DNA from: a virus
Strand: one strand, 5' to 3'
IMG/VR virus record: IMGVR_UViG_3300042991_000439
Coordinates: 1-40,831 of that record
DNA: 40,831 bases
The translations under genes were made by a program, and so were the position numbers. The notes beneath the pieces are model-generated. The model worked only from the letters and a program-made list of their open reading frames with translations. It was not told where the DNA came from and ran no database searches. This document shows, piece after piece, positions 1 to 6,251 of the stretch (position 1 is the stretch's first letter; the number at the start of each line of letters is the position of its first letter).

Positions 1-127
1 TACTCATGTTACAATTTTGTAACTTGGTGGGTTCATAATAACTCAATGTTTTATCTGTAATCGTGTACCAACGTGTCCTGTCATACTTCTTAAGATTGAA
101 CCTACTTATCTTAATCAAACCCTTTTT
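1..127. repeat. Terminal direct repeat (left copy), circular-contig overlap
   Basis: This stretch is identical to 40705-40831. A perfect 127-base overlap at both ends is the usual mark of a circular molecule assembled with a k-mer of 127. It is therefore best read as an assembly overlap, not as a biological terminal repeat. The real circle is about 40,704 bp and the initiator ORF runs across the junction without a frame break. Confidence 0.93.
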
Positions 128-349
128 TTCGAGTTTTTTTATTGCGTATTCGATCTGTCTTTTGTTGAAATATTTCATGTAATTAGTAAATTTTTCAGCA
201 CTATTAAATGTCCAATATTTTCCGTGATGATAATGCTTTTTACTTCTCCCAGCTTCGTTTTGTTTAACCCAATAATAAATGTTATCCAATAAAATTGCTT
301 CTGTTACTCCGTAATCAATCGCAACGAATTCATTAAAATGGTGACTCAT
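1..349 (-). CDS. Phage replication initiator (DnaD-like replisome organiser), N-terminal part
   Basis: This is the first part of a 318-residue initiator that continues in frame at the other contig end (40097-40831). The start is ATG at 349, one base after the stop of the upstream ORF and behind a weak site. Residues 1-100 form a winged-helix DNA-binding domain: YGVTEAILLDNI, the segment KYWTF, and a recognition part RQIEYAIKKLEKKGLIK followed by a WYTIT wing. This is the N-terminal pattern of Gram-positive phage replisome organisers, which bind repeats inside their own gene and load the helicase. The class is clear from the domain order and from the iterons in the same gene. Confidence 0.88.
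   Translation of the reverse strand, partial: MSHHFNEFVAIDYGVTEAILLDNIYYWVKQNEAGRSKKHYHHGKYWTFNSAEKFTNYMKYFNKRQIEYAIKKLEKKGLIKISRFNLKKYDRTRWYTITDKTLSYYEPTKLQNCNMS
8..23. repeat. Palindromic iteron-like site GTTACAA-tt-TTGTAAC
   Basis: This is a perfect 7-base inverted repeat with a two-base centre, inside the initiator gene. The same bases appear at 40712-40727. Its right half matches the TTTGTAACTT core of the tandem iterons at 40596-40660, about 50 bases away on the circle. It is a probable initiator-binding site within the origin. Confidence 0.6.
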
Positions 350-350
350 A

Positions 351-554
351 TTATTTCACCTCTATTACTTTTTTAGATTTTTCGGTTAATTGATTATTTT
401 CGTCTATATATCCAAAATACCTTAAAATTTGCAATTGCTTTTGAGGAGCATCAGAACATTGATGTACTGCGATATCCAACAATATAATTTTTAAATCAGC
501 ATCGATAGTTTCGTCGTACCATAATTCATCGCTAACCCAAATCCCGTACTTCAT
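351..554 (-). CDS. Small winged-helix-like protein upstream of the initiator
   Basis: This is a 67-residue protein. The start ATG at 554 follows AGAGGT at a spacing of 8. The N-terminus (YGIWVSDELWYDETIDADLK) resembles the opening of many phage replication proteins, in which a short beta strand precedes a helix with an aromatic-Tyr-Asp pattern. The rest would be one helix-turn-helix. It is too short to carry the second half of an initiator. Its stop lies one base before the initiator ATG, so the two are translationally coupled. It may help or regulate the initiator; the function is not recognised with certainty. Confidence 0.6.
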   Translation of the reverse strand: MKYGIWVSDELWYDETIDADLKIILLDIAVHQCSDAPQKQLQILRYFGYIDENNQLTEKSKKVIEVK

Positions 555-603
555 TTGTTTATACCTCTTTTGTTAAAATTTTCCATTTTTACCAAAAATT
601 ACC

Positions 604-632
604 ATTAAATTTAGTTAAAAAAAATTTGACAA
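604..632 (-). promoter_or_regulatory. Promoter for the initiator operon (TTGTCA-17-TTTAAT)
   Basis: On the minus strand TTGTCA (632-627) and TTTAAT (609-604) are 17 bases apart. Transcription would start near 597, giving a short leader to the ATG at 554. The -35 box sits on the same bases as the -35 box of an opposing plus-strand promoter (626-653), so one bound repressor could block both. The motif AACCTGTT at 631-638 recurs at 716-723. Confidence 0.6.
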
Positions 633-653
633 CCTGTTTCAATATGATATTAT
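626..653 (+). promoter_or_regulatory. Strong plus-strand promoter (TTGACA-16-TATTAT, extended -10)
   Basis: A perfect TTGACA at 626-631 and TATTAT at 648-653 are separated by 16 bases, with TG at 645-646 giving an extended -10. Transcription would start near 660. No plus-strand gene follows; only a short structured stretch ending in a terminator-like hairpin is present. The promoter points against the surrounding minus-strand genes. Confidence 0.7.
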
Positions 654-659
654 GTATGC

Positions 660-759
660 ATAAACGTGTGTTAAATCTAGTTCGAGATTTAACTGTGAAA
701 TAAAACTTATGTCGAAACCTGTTGTTGCCAAACTCAGTATAGCATAAGTTTTTATTTTG
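660..759 (+). ncRNA. Putative small antisense RNA over the initiator leader
   Basis: Starting at the strong promoter 626-653, the transcript would carry a perfect 9-bp hairpin (arms 670-678 and 685-693, loop AGTTCG). A second stem of 10 bp follows (702-711 with 743-752), closing a 31-base loop and ending in a T-rich tail (749-758), as an intrinsic terminator does. There is no Shine-Dalgarno sequence; the only ORFs are 12 and 15 codons. It lies opposite the leader made from the minus promoter at 736-764. The arrangement resembles plasmid countertranscript RNAs that limit Rep synthesis. This is inferred from promoter and structure only. Confidence 0.55.
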
Positions 760-764
760 TCCAA
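736..764 (-). promoter_or_regulatory. Second upstream promoter for the initiator operon (TTGGAC-17-TATACT)
   Basis: On the minus strand TTGGAC (764-759) is followed after 17 bases by TATACT (741-736) with an upstream TG, an extended -10. The start would be near 729. The RNA would read through the complement of the putative antisense RNA before reaching the 67-residue ORF at 554. Confidence 0.5.
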
Positions 765-772
765 AAATAATT

Positions 773-1015
773 TCACTGATTTCCTAAAGCCGCTATTTCT
801 CTAGCCTCATCAAAAATATTTTCATAACGTTGTCGTCTTTTCTTAGTTTGTCTGTTATTTATAATTGTTGCTATTACAATTAAAGAGCCGACACCAAGTA
901 TAACTCCAACCATTAATCCAATTGCTCCTCCTACAGAGCCTCCTCTAAACCAGTTTTTTAATTTTCCAGTAATTCCCCCACTAACTAACTCCAAATCTTT
1001 TTCTTTAATTTTCAT
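773..1015 (-). CDS. Double-glycine leader peptide with one membrane segment (bacteriocin-like)
   Basis: This is an 80-residue peptide. ATG at 1015 is preceded by AGGAG at a spacing of about 8. The first 14 residues, MKIKEKDLELVSGG, are a textbook double-glycine leader (LELVSGG), the signal cut by peptidase-containing ABC transporters. The predicted mature part of 66 residues holds a glycine-rich hydrophobic helix with several GxxxG spacings (about residues 25-52), then a KKRRQR cluster and a charged tail. That layout fits a class II bacteriocin-like or membrane-inserting peptide. No transporter or immunity gene is next to it. It stands alone between the lysis terminator and the initiator control region. 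Confidence 0.7.
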   Translation of the reverse strand: MKIKEKDLELVSGGITGKLKNWFRGGSVGGAIGLMVGVILGVGSLIVIATIINNRQTKKRRQRYENIFDEAREIAALGNQ

Positions 1016-1072
1016 TTTAAGAACTCCTATATTTTTCTTTTATACAAGAAATATAGTAAAATATTACAAAAA

Positions 1073-1092
1073 ACTCCCCTATTAAGGGGAGT
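1073..1092 (-). terminator. Intrinsic terminator after the lysis genes
   Basis: The arms ACTCCCCT and AGGGGAGT form a perfect 8-bp stem with an ATTA loop. On the minus strand it is followed by TTTTTTG. It lies just past the holin stop and ends the long late operon. The A-rich other flank makes it weaker in the opposite direction. Confidence 0.88.
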
Positions 1093-1100
1093 CTTATTAT

Positions 1101-1361
1101 TTATATTCTATCCATTAAGGCCACAGTATTAGATGAGAGAGATGCAACTATGAATCCATTAAATAGCGACATGGGTATATTTTTGAAATCTTTTTTTAAA
1201 ATATCACTTGATATTAATACCAATGTAGCGACACAGTATGCCCATAATTGTGTAGATATTGGAACATAAGGTTTAGTAAATTGTACCATCAATACTACCA
1301 ATGTACTCAATGTAGTAATATTGCTTATATCTTTCCAAGTGATTAAATTATTTAATACCAT
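1101..1361 (-). CDS. Holin
   Basis: This is an 86-residue membrane protein. I place the start at ATG 1361, with GGGGAGG ten bases upstream; an upstream TTG at 1370 lies too close to that site. Two to three hydrophobic segments are visible (about residues 15-30, 38-52 and 65-80), broken by the basic stretch KKDFK. Holins form the membrane lesions that let the endolysin reach the wall. Its start overlaps the end of the amidase gene by ten bases, and the pair is followed directly by a terminator. The family assignment rests on size, hydrophobicity and position. Confidence 0.75.
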   Translation of the reverse strand: MVLNNLITWKDISNITTLSTLVVLMVQFTKPYVPISTQLWAYCVATLVLISSDILKKDFKNIPMSLFNGFIVASLSSNTVALMDRI

Positions 1362-2005
1362 ACGATACAAGCCTCCCCAAATCCTTTATTTTTTGCGTCT
1401 TGAAGAACAGATTCAGCTTTTTTTTTATCTATGTAATTTGCTAATTGAACCGTATAAGTTTTTTGAGTTTTTGCAAGAAAGGGTATTTTAACAATCTCAC
1501 AGATTGCTTGAGCTATAGCTGTAGCGTAATCAAATATGTATTTGTCGAATAAAGCATTATCATGTTGATTTGTTATAAATCCAACTTCTAATAGCATTGC
1601 TGGCATATTAGTGTATTTAAGGACATAGAAATTACTTTCTTTTACCCCTCTACCTGTCATCTCATTGGTTACTGACATTAATTTATCGTACATTATTTTT
1701 GCGTTTGCCTTTGTTGTTGGTCTTGCATTTAGACATGTCCATACCTCCAAACCATTTGCTTTTAGATCATTAAAAGCATTTCTGTGTATACTTATAAATA
1801 GATCGACGTTTTCAGCATTTGCTTGACTTGCAACCTCACTTAAATTTTCATCTGGATTAGTATTAACCACAACTGTAATCCCGCTGTTTTGCAATAAATC
1901 TGAGACAAGATTCGTCAACATTTGACAATCATCTTTCTCTAATCTAACTCCTCCAACTGCTCCACTATCTCTACCCCCATGTCCTGCATCTAAATATACT
2001 TTCAT
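1352..2005 (-). CDS. Endolysin, N-acetylmuramoyl-L-alanine amidase (Amidase_3) with SPOR-like tail
   Basis: This is a 217-residue zinc amidase that cuts the bond between muramic acid and the stem peptide. Expected Amidase_3 residues are present: H9 in DAGHGG, E23, H74 in ISIHRN and E140 in LLEVGF. The last 35 or so residues, starting TYTVQLANYIDKKKAE, look like a SPOR-type peptidoglycan-binding repeat. There is no signal peptide, so release depends on the adjacent holin. The ATG at 2005 overlaps the stop of the upstream fibre gene (TAATGA). A CAGCGGGA octamer lies at 1879-1886. Confidence 0.93.
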   Translation of the reverse strand: MKVYLDAGHGGRDSGAVGGVRLEKDDCQMLTNLVSDLLQNSGITVVVNTNPDENLSEVASQANAENVDLFISIHRNAFNDLKANGLEVWTCLNARPTTKANAKIMYDKLMSVTNEMTGRGVKESNFYVLKYTNMPAMLLEVGFITNQHDNALFDKYIFDYATAIAQAICEIVKIPFLAKTQKTYTVQLANYIDKKKAESVLQDAKNKGFGEACIVWY

Positions 2006-3960
2006 TAATACATTACTCCTATTTTAAAATAAGTTGATGCGTTAGTTATAGTTGTTGAACCACTGAACGCCTCTGCGGACATTTCTAAATTCTGCGTATT
2101 TCCTGACCCATGAACAATTCCTGTTGCAAATGCACTTGTTACATATCCTGTCGTAAAATTAACTAAATTATAATTATAAATAGGATATATGCTTACAGTT
2201 GCTCCTGCTACATAGTAATATGTTATAAAAATCAACTTTACCGAAGCATGAATTACAATTTTATTCGATGATAAATATACTTTTGTATTACTAGAGTCTG
2301 TTTGAGTATCAAATGTCATATTAGCTCGAGTTGTTGTTATTGTTTCAGTGTTACTAAATCCAAAAGTGTTTTCAGTATAATTTAACAATGTTGATGACAC
2401 TGTTAAAACAGCTACTTCATTTTGATAAATAGTTCCAGCCACATTCATATCTCCGGCAACACTCATATCTCCAGCACTATGAATATCTCCAGCTGCGTCA
2501 ATAGAACCGTCTGGATAGGTATTTGTTGGTACTTTGCCAACCCCTAACAACTTGTTTGCAGTATCTAAAACCAAAGTACCTGCACCAGCGGGAATAGTTG
2601 CCGTTTGTATCTTACTGGATAATCTATCTATAACCTCGATCTCAAACTGATAAGATTTTGAGATATCTAAATCGACAGCATTGTACGAAGTCTTGCTAAA
2701 TGAACCCGAGGCATTTGTAGTCAAAGTAATAGCTGTATAACTGCCATAGGCTCCGCCAACTTCCCTATATCTAAACCTAGCTGTCTGGATACTGTTAGTT
2801 GTAGACAAGCCAGTCCAGTTTGTATAAGTGCCAGAGAATGCAATGTAGATGTCTGCAGCCGAGCCATTCAACCTAGTTACTGAAACACTTGATAGTACTG
2901 GGCTTGAGTATGCAGTCCAATTTGTCAGTGTTTTCGGGATAGTCAATTGTTGTCCACGACTATCTATAACCTTTAAGTTATATGTGCTGTAGCCAATGGT
3001 CGTAAAATTCTTAACAAAATTCAGGGAATCGCTCTGGTTAGCGTACTGAGTGGTCTCGCCCGGCACTTCAAATACATAAGCATTATTTCCAAGAGTAGCT
3101 CCACTTTGGGCTGTAGCTTTGGCACTAACCGTGATCTGGAGGGTACTATATCCTTGTATGAACTTGGTGTTTGAGCCTGTAAGTGCAACAGTTGTGGAAT
3201 TACTATCCAGATGAGTTACTGCACTTGAAGACAGAATTGGTGCCACTCCAGTCAAATATCCAGTGGCTGTTGTTGTAGAAGTAGAGCCAATTTGAGTGCT
3301 TTTGGATGAGTCTGTGTACGTTTTTAGTTCAAATGTAAAAGTTGTACTATTAACGCCACTCATACGAGCATAAATACCAGTCGTTGCTGTTGTTAATTCC
3401 GCATTTGTAAATGTTACATTCCCAGTAACATAATTGTTTCTGGTGGCTACTGTATTCGCTCCAATTTTGATTGTCAGCACATCATAGTATCCGCTGTAAT
3501 ATTTTGTACACGGGACGCTGAAAGCTGAACCAACACCTGATGAACTGTCTATATTAAAATTATTAATATATCCTAATGTTGATCCTGCTGGATCAATTGA
3601 TAAAGAATATGAATAAGTAGCATCTCTACCACTATTGCTATATGCTCTAAAAGAAACATTTGTAGTTCCCGAAGTTTTATAAGGGACTTCATACCAAGGG
3701 GAATCATATACTATAGGTGATGCCCATTGATTGGGCGTAGTGTTTTTTATTTGGACTGTTTCACGCTTAATATATTCAAAGGATAAATCTTGATTGATAG
3801 TATATCCAAATGAAGATGCTCCTGTTACTGCTGAAACTTCTGTTCTAGTTTTGTAAAACATACTAGATCCAGATCGGTATTTATCGTAATAAAAATTAAG
3901 GCGTATTTCGGGCAAAGCGGATGTCCATCTTTCATCTGATAATATCAAAGTCCAAGCCAT
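2005..3960 (-). CDS. Tail fibre / DUF859-like minor structural protein
   Basis: This is a 651-residue, Ser/Thr/Gly-rich, beta-rich protein without membrane segments. The start ATG at 3960 has AAGGAGGTGAG just upstream. Several immunoglobulin-like stretches of about 90 residues can be seen between residues 100 and 460. These are followed by LLGVGKVPTNTYPDGSID and short repeats of the AGDMxVAGD kind (about residues 470-505), which is the fibre-shaft pattern known from DUF859 proteins of streptococcal siphophages. The C-terminal 130 residues would be the tip. It sits between the tail hub and lysis genes, the usual place for a receptor-binding or baseplate fibre. Confidence 0.72.
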   Translation of the reverse strand: MAWTLILSDERWTSALPEIRLNFYYDKYRSGSSMFYKTRTEVSAVTGASSFGYTINQDLSFEYIKRETVQIKNTTPNQWASPIVYDSPWYEVPYKTSGTTNVSFRAYSNSGRDATYSYSLSIDPAGSTLGYINNFNIDSSSGVGSAFSVPCTKYYSGYYDVLTIKIGANTVATRNNYVTGNVTFTNAELTTATTGIYARMSGVNSTTFTFELKTYTDSSKSTQIGSTSTTTATGYLTGVAPILSSSAVTHLDSNSTTVALTGSNTKFIQGYSTLQITVSAKATAQSGATLGNNAYVFEVPGETTQYANQSDSLNFVKNFTTIGYSTYNLKVIDSRGQQLTIPKTLTNWTAYSSPVLSSVSVTRLNGSAADIYIAFSGTYTNWTGLSTTNSIQTARFRYREVGGAYGSYTAITLTTNASGSFSKTSYNAVDLDISKSYQFEIEVIDRLSSKIQTATIPAGAGTLVLDTANKLLGVGKVPTNTYPDGSIDAAGDIHSAGDMSVAGDMNVAGTIYQNEVAVLTVSSTLLNYTENTFGFSNTETITTTRANMTFDTQTDSSNTKVYLSSNKIVIHASVKLIFITYYYVAGATVSIYPIYNYNLVNFTTGYVTSAFATGIVHGSGNTQNLEMSAEAFSGSTTITNASTYFKIGVMY

Positions 3961-3972
3961 AATCTCACCTCC

Positions 3973-5874
3973 TTATCCAATAAAGTATATATCGTCAGAT
4001 ATTGCTGTAATGGACATATTTTTCACAGTAATTTGACTAGTTACAGATCCACTAGTAGCTGTAAATGTATCGCTATATTGAGCGACAGTGGTACTACCGT
4101 TTTTAAACTCTAAAGAATTATCGTCAAATTGGGAATAAAAATCCGTGTTGGAAACATCATAAAGTCTCTGTCCATCAGCGTTTAGAACATAATTTATCCC
4201 CCTCGTTTCTTGAGCATTAGGAGTCCAAATCTTTGAATCTCCATATTGAAGAATTAAATCCGAGATATAAAAATCACTATTGTTACTGTAAATTTGAATA
4301 CTTGAAGTGTTAGCTGTTGACGTGTAGGTATAAGAAAATTCTGTTCGAGTGCTAACGCTTGTGGTCGTACTTAAAATATCCACATAAGTAGACGGAGTTA
4401 AATATAACCTAATATGACTCTCAGAACCACCGTTGTCGGTATGTTTGTACTTTCCAGATATTGTATAAGTTTTATTTAATTCGGTTTGGAAAGTTTGAGT
4501 AAATGTTCCGGCATTAAGCATGAGTTCAGACTTACATGCAGTATTTTCTTGAACTTCTGCACTTTGTGAAATTGTATAAACTGCTCCGCCACTAATAGTC
4601 CATTCTTCCCCATCCAAGTAAAACTGAGTGTTCTTTAAAAGATTAAATCCCCCCACCTGACTAATAGTGTTTGTCGTACTTGTTAAAGTTTGAGAGATTG
4701 TATTATCTAATATCTCTGTTGTTACATAATTGTTCGTTAAATCGCTAGATATATCTTGAGTAATAGTGGCTATTGAAGTTATAGTTTGTTCCTGCTTATC
4801 TACTCTAATTTCTGTCAATTTGTTGGCTTGCAACGCTGTAATTGGATTAGAATATTCTACCGTAGCCTTGATCACAGATGGTGCTTCTAAAGTAATTTCA
4901 GTGGCATTATAAGTAATACGTAAGACAGTAGTTTCCACACTTTCTCCATCTTTATTTATTACTGTAATCTTATCACCACATTCTAGATGAGGATATAAGC
5001 AATTGGTTAACACCATGCTACTATATCCAAACCCAATACAATTAGTATAAATAGCTCCAATTAAGGCTTGCCTCTTAGCTTGAGAATAGGCAAATGGATT
5101 ATCATTAATCTTGAGATAGTTTTCACCATAAAGTAATATCCCAGCTTCCCAACGTTGGACTACATTTTCGCCTTCGATATTTGATACGCCCAACGATACT
5201 ATTGTAATTGGCTGAGTGTCTCGTTTATCTTCAAATTCAACATATTCTCCCGCTGAAATAGTCACTCCTGAATCACTTGGGAACAATAAATATAGTTTGT
5301 CATCTCCCCTTATCTTGGCAAAAGAACCTGCCATTCCTGCTACTGCAGATACTACATTTCCAAAACTAGGAGCTCCATCAAATTGATTAGAATCAACGAT
5401 AAAGTCTGAGTTCGGGAATGAAGTAGTAGCAAGAGTAACTCCACAAGCTGTGCAAACTTCTTGTAATACGTCTAACATAGTAATCGTGCCTAGTGTATAA
5501 TCTAAGCTTGTTACGTAAGGATTAGCAAAAATTAACCCATAATCATAAGCCACTACCTTCACGCTTTCTTTAGTGTCTGATTCGTTAACTTCAGTAACTA
5601 CAAATGTCCCATAACAGATAGATTCCCAAGATCCGTCATATAATTTAAATTCTTTGTATGCTTTGAATTCTTTTCTTTTAAATTCATAAAAATCAGGATA
5701 TTCGAACTCAATACGCTTCATAATGAAGTTTTGAACTATATTCCCGTCTTTGTAGCAATCGTCGTAAAGATCAAACCATAAATATAATCTTTCCCCATCA
5801 ATGATAATATAATCTCGCTCGGTTACGACATCACTTTTTAAAGCTGTAGTTAATTCTGTACTTATATTGACCAC
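3973..5874 (-). CDS. Tail hub / Tal-like tail-associated protein with carbohydrate-binding-like domain
   Basis: This is a 633-residue protein. The start is GTG at 5874 behind GAGGTGG. The first 340 residues have the layout of a phage baseplate hub (gp27/Tal-like beta domains), including ECGDKITVIN near residue 300. A helical linker follows (about 345-400), then a region with a jelly-roll carbohydrate-binding pattern (NLLKNTQFYLDGEEWTISGG through YTISGKYKH). No peptidase or lysozyme motif is obvious. It lies after the tape measure and the small tail protein, as hub genes do, and would close the tail tube and contact the cell surface. Confidence 0.68.
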   Translation of the reverse strand: MVNISTELTTALKSDVVTERDYIIIDGERLYLWFDLYDDCYKDGNIVQNFIMKRIEFEYPDFYEFKRKEFKAYKEFKLYDGSWESICYGTFVVTEVNESDTKESVKVVAYDYGLIFANPYVTSLDYTLGTITMLDVLQEVCTACGVTLATTSFPNSDFIVDSNQFDGAPSFGNVVSAVAGMAGSFAKIRGDDKLYLLFPSDSGVTISAGEYVEFEDKRDTQPITIVSLGVSNIEGENVVQRWEAGILLYGENYLKINDNPFAYSQAKRQALIGAIYTNCIGFGYSSMVLTNCLYPHLECGDKITVINKDGESVETTVLRITYNATEITLEAPSVIKATVEYSNPITALQANKLTEIRVDKQEQTITSIATITQDISSDLTNNYVTTEILDNTISQTLTSTTNTISQVGGFNLLKNTQFYLDGEEWTISGGAVYTISQSAEVQENTACKSELMLNAGTFTQTFQTELNKTYTISGKYKHTDNGGSESHIRLYLTPSTYVDILSTTTSVSTRTEFSYTYTSTANTSSIQIYSNNSDFYISDLILQYGDSKIWTPNAQETRGINYVLNADGQRLYDVSNTDFYSQFDDNSLEFKNGSTTVAQYSDTFTATSGSVTSQITVKNMSITAISDDIYFIG

Positions 5875-6251
5875 GAACCCACCTCACTTGTTTTAGTGAG
5901 TACCACTTCATAATCTGTATATCTTTCACCATTATTTGAACTAATCATTGATACAGGATTTTTAACAACTACAAAATTATATGTTTCATAAGCTCGAGTA
6001 TTTGGATTCCAAACTTGATATTGTCCATCGGTAAGTTGTTCAAAATATTCTTTAATGGTTGCTCCATCTAAATTCCCAAATTTAAGTGAGATAGTGATAT
6101 TTGAATACTGAGCATAAACTGTTTTAATTGTGCCATCTGCTTTCGTTGATTGATTAAGTATTACAGGTTGATAGTCAAAAGAATATCCCTCCGATAAAAT
6201 TTGATTAAATTCATAAGTTCCTTTTTTGATTAAATATGTACTAATAGCCAT
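5862..6251 (-). CDS. Small distal tail protein
   Basis: This is a 129-residue protein starting MAISTYLIKKGTY. I chose ATG 6251 because AGGAGGTCG lies seven bases upstream, inside the end of the tape-measure gene; the longer frame upstream has no ribosome site. The sequence is beta-rich with no catalytic motif. Placed between the tape measure and the hub, it takes the Dit-like position, although it is shorter than most Dit proteins. Both ends overlap the neighbouring genes by about 10-13 bases, so translation is coupled. Confidence 0.6.
   Translation of the reverse strand: MAISTYLIKKGTYEFNQILSEGYSFDYQPVILNQSTKADGTIKTVYAQYSNITISLKFGNLDGATIKEYFEQLTDGQYQVWNPNTRAYETYNFVVVKNPVSMISSNNGERYTDYEVVLTKTSEVGSWSI

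Noticed and set aside
1-127. Biological terminal redundancy (cos or direct terminal repeat)
   Set aside because: Exactly 127 identical bases at the ends equals a common assembler k-mer, and the PBSX-type terminase suggests headful packaging; it is best read as a circular assembly overlap.
709-747. 12-codon plus-strand ORF (MSKPVVAKLSIA)
   Set aside because: It has no ribosome site and its start and stop lie in the two arms of the terminator-like stem, so it is probably chance.
670-758. tracrRNA or CRISPR-mimic RNA
   Set aside because: The hairpins superficially resemble a guide scaffold, but I see no repeat, no anti-repeat match and no Cas gene; the antisense arrangement explains the position better.
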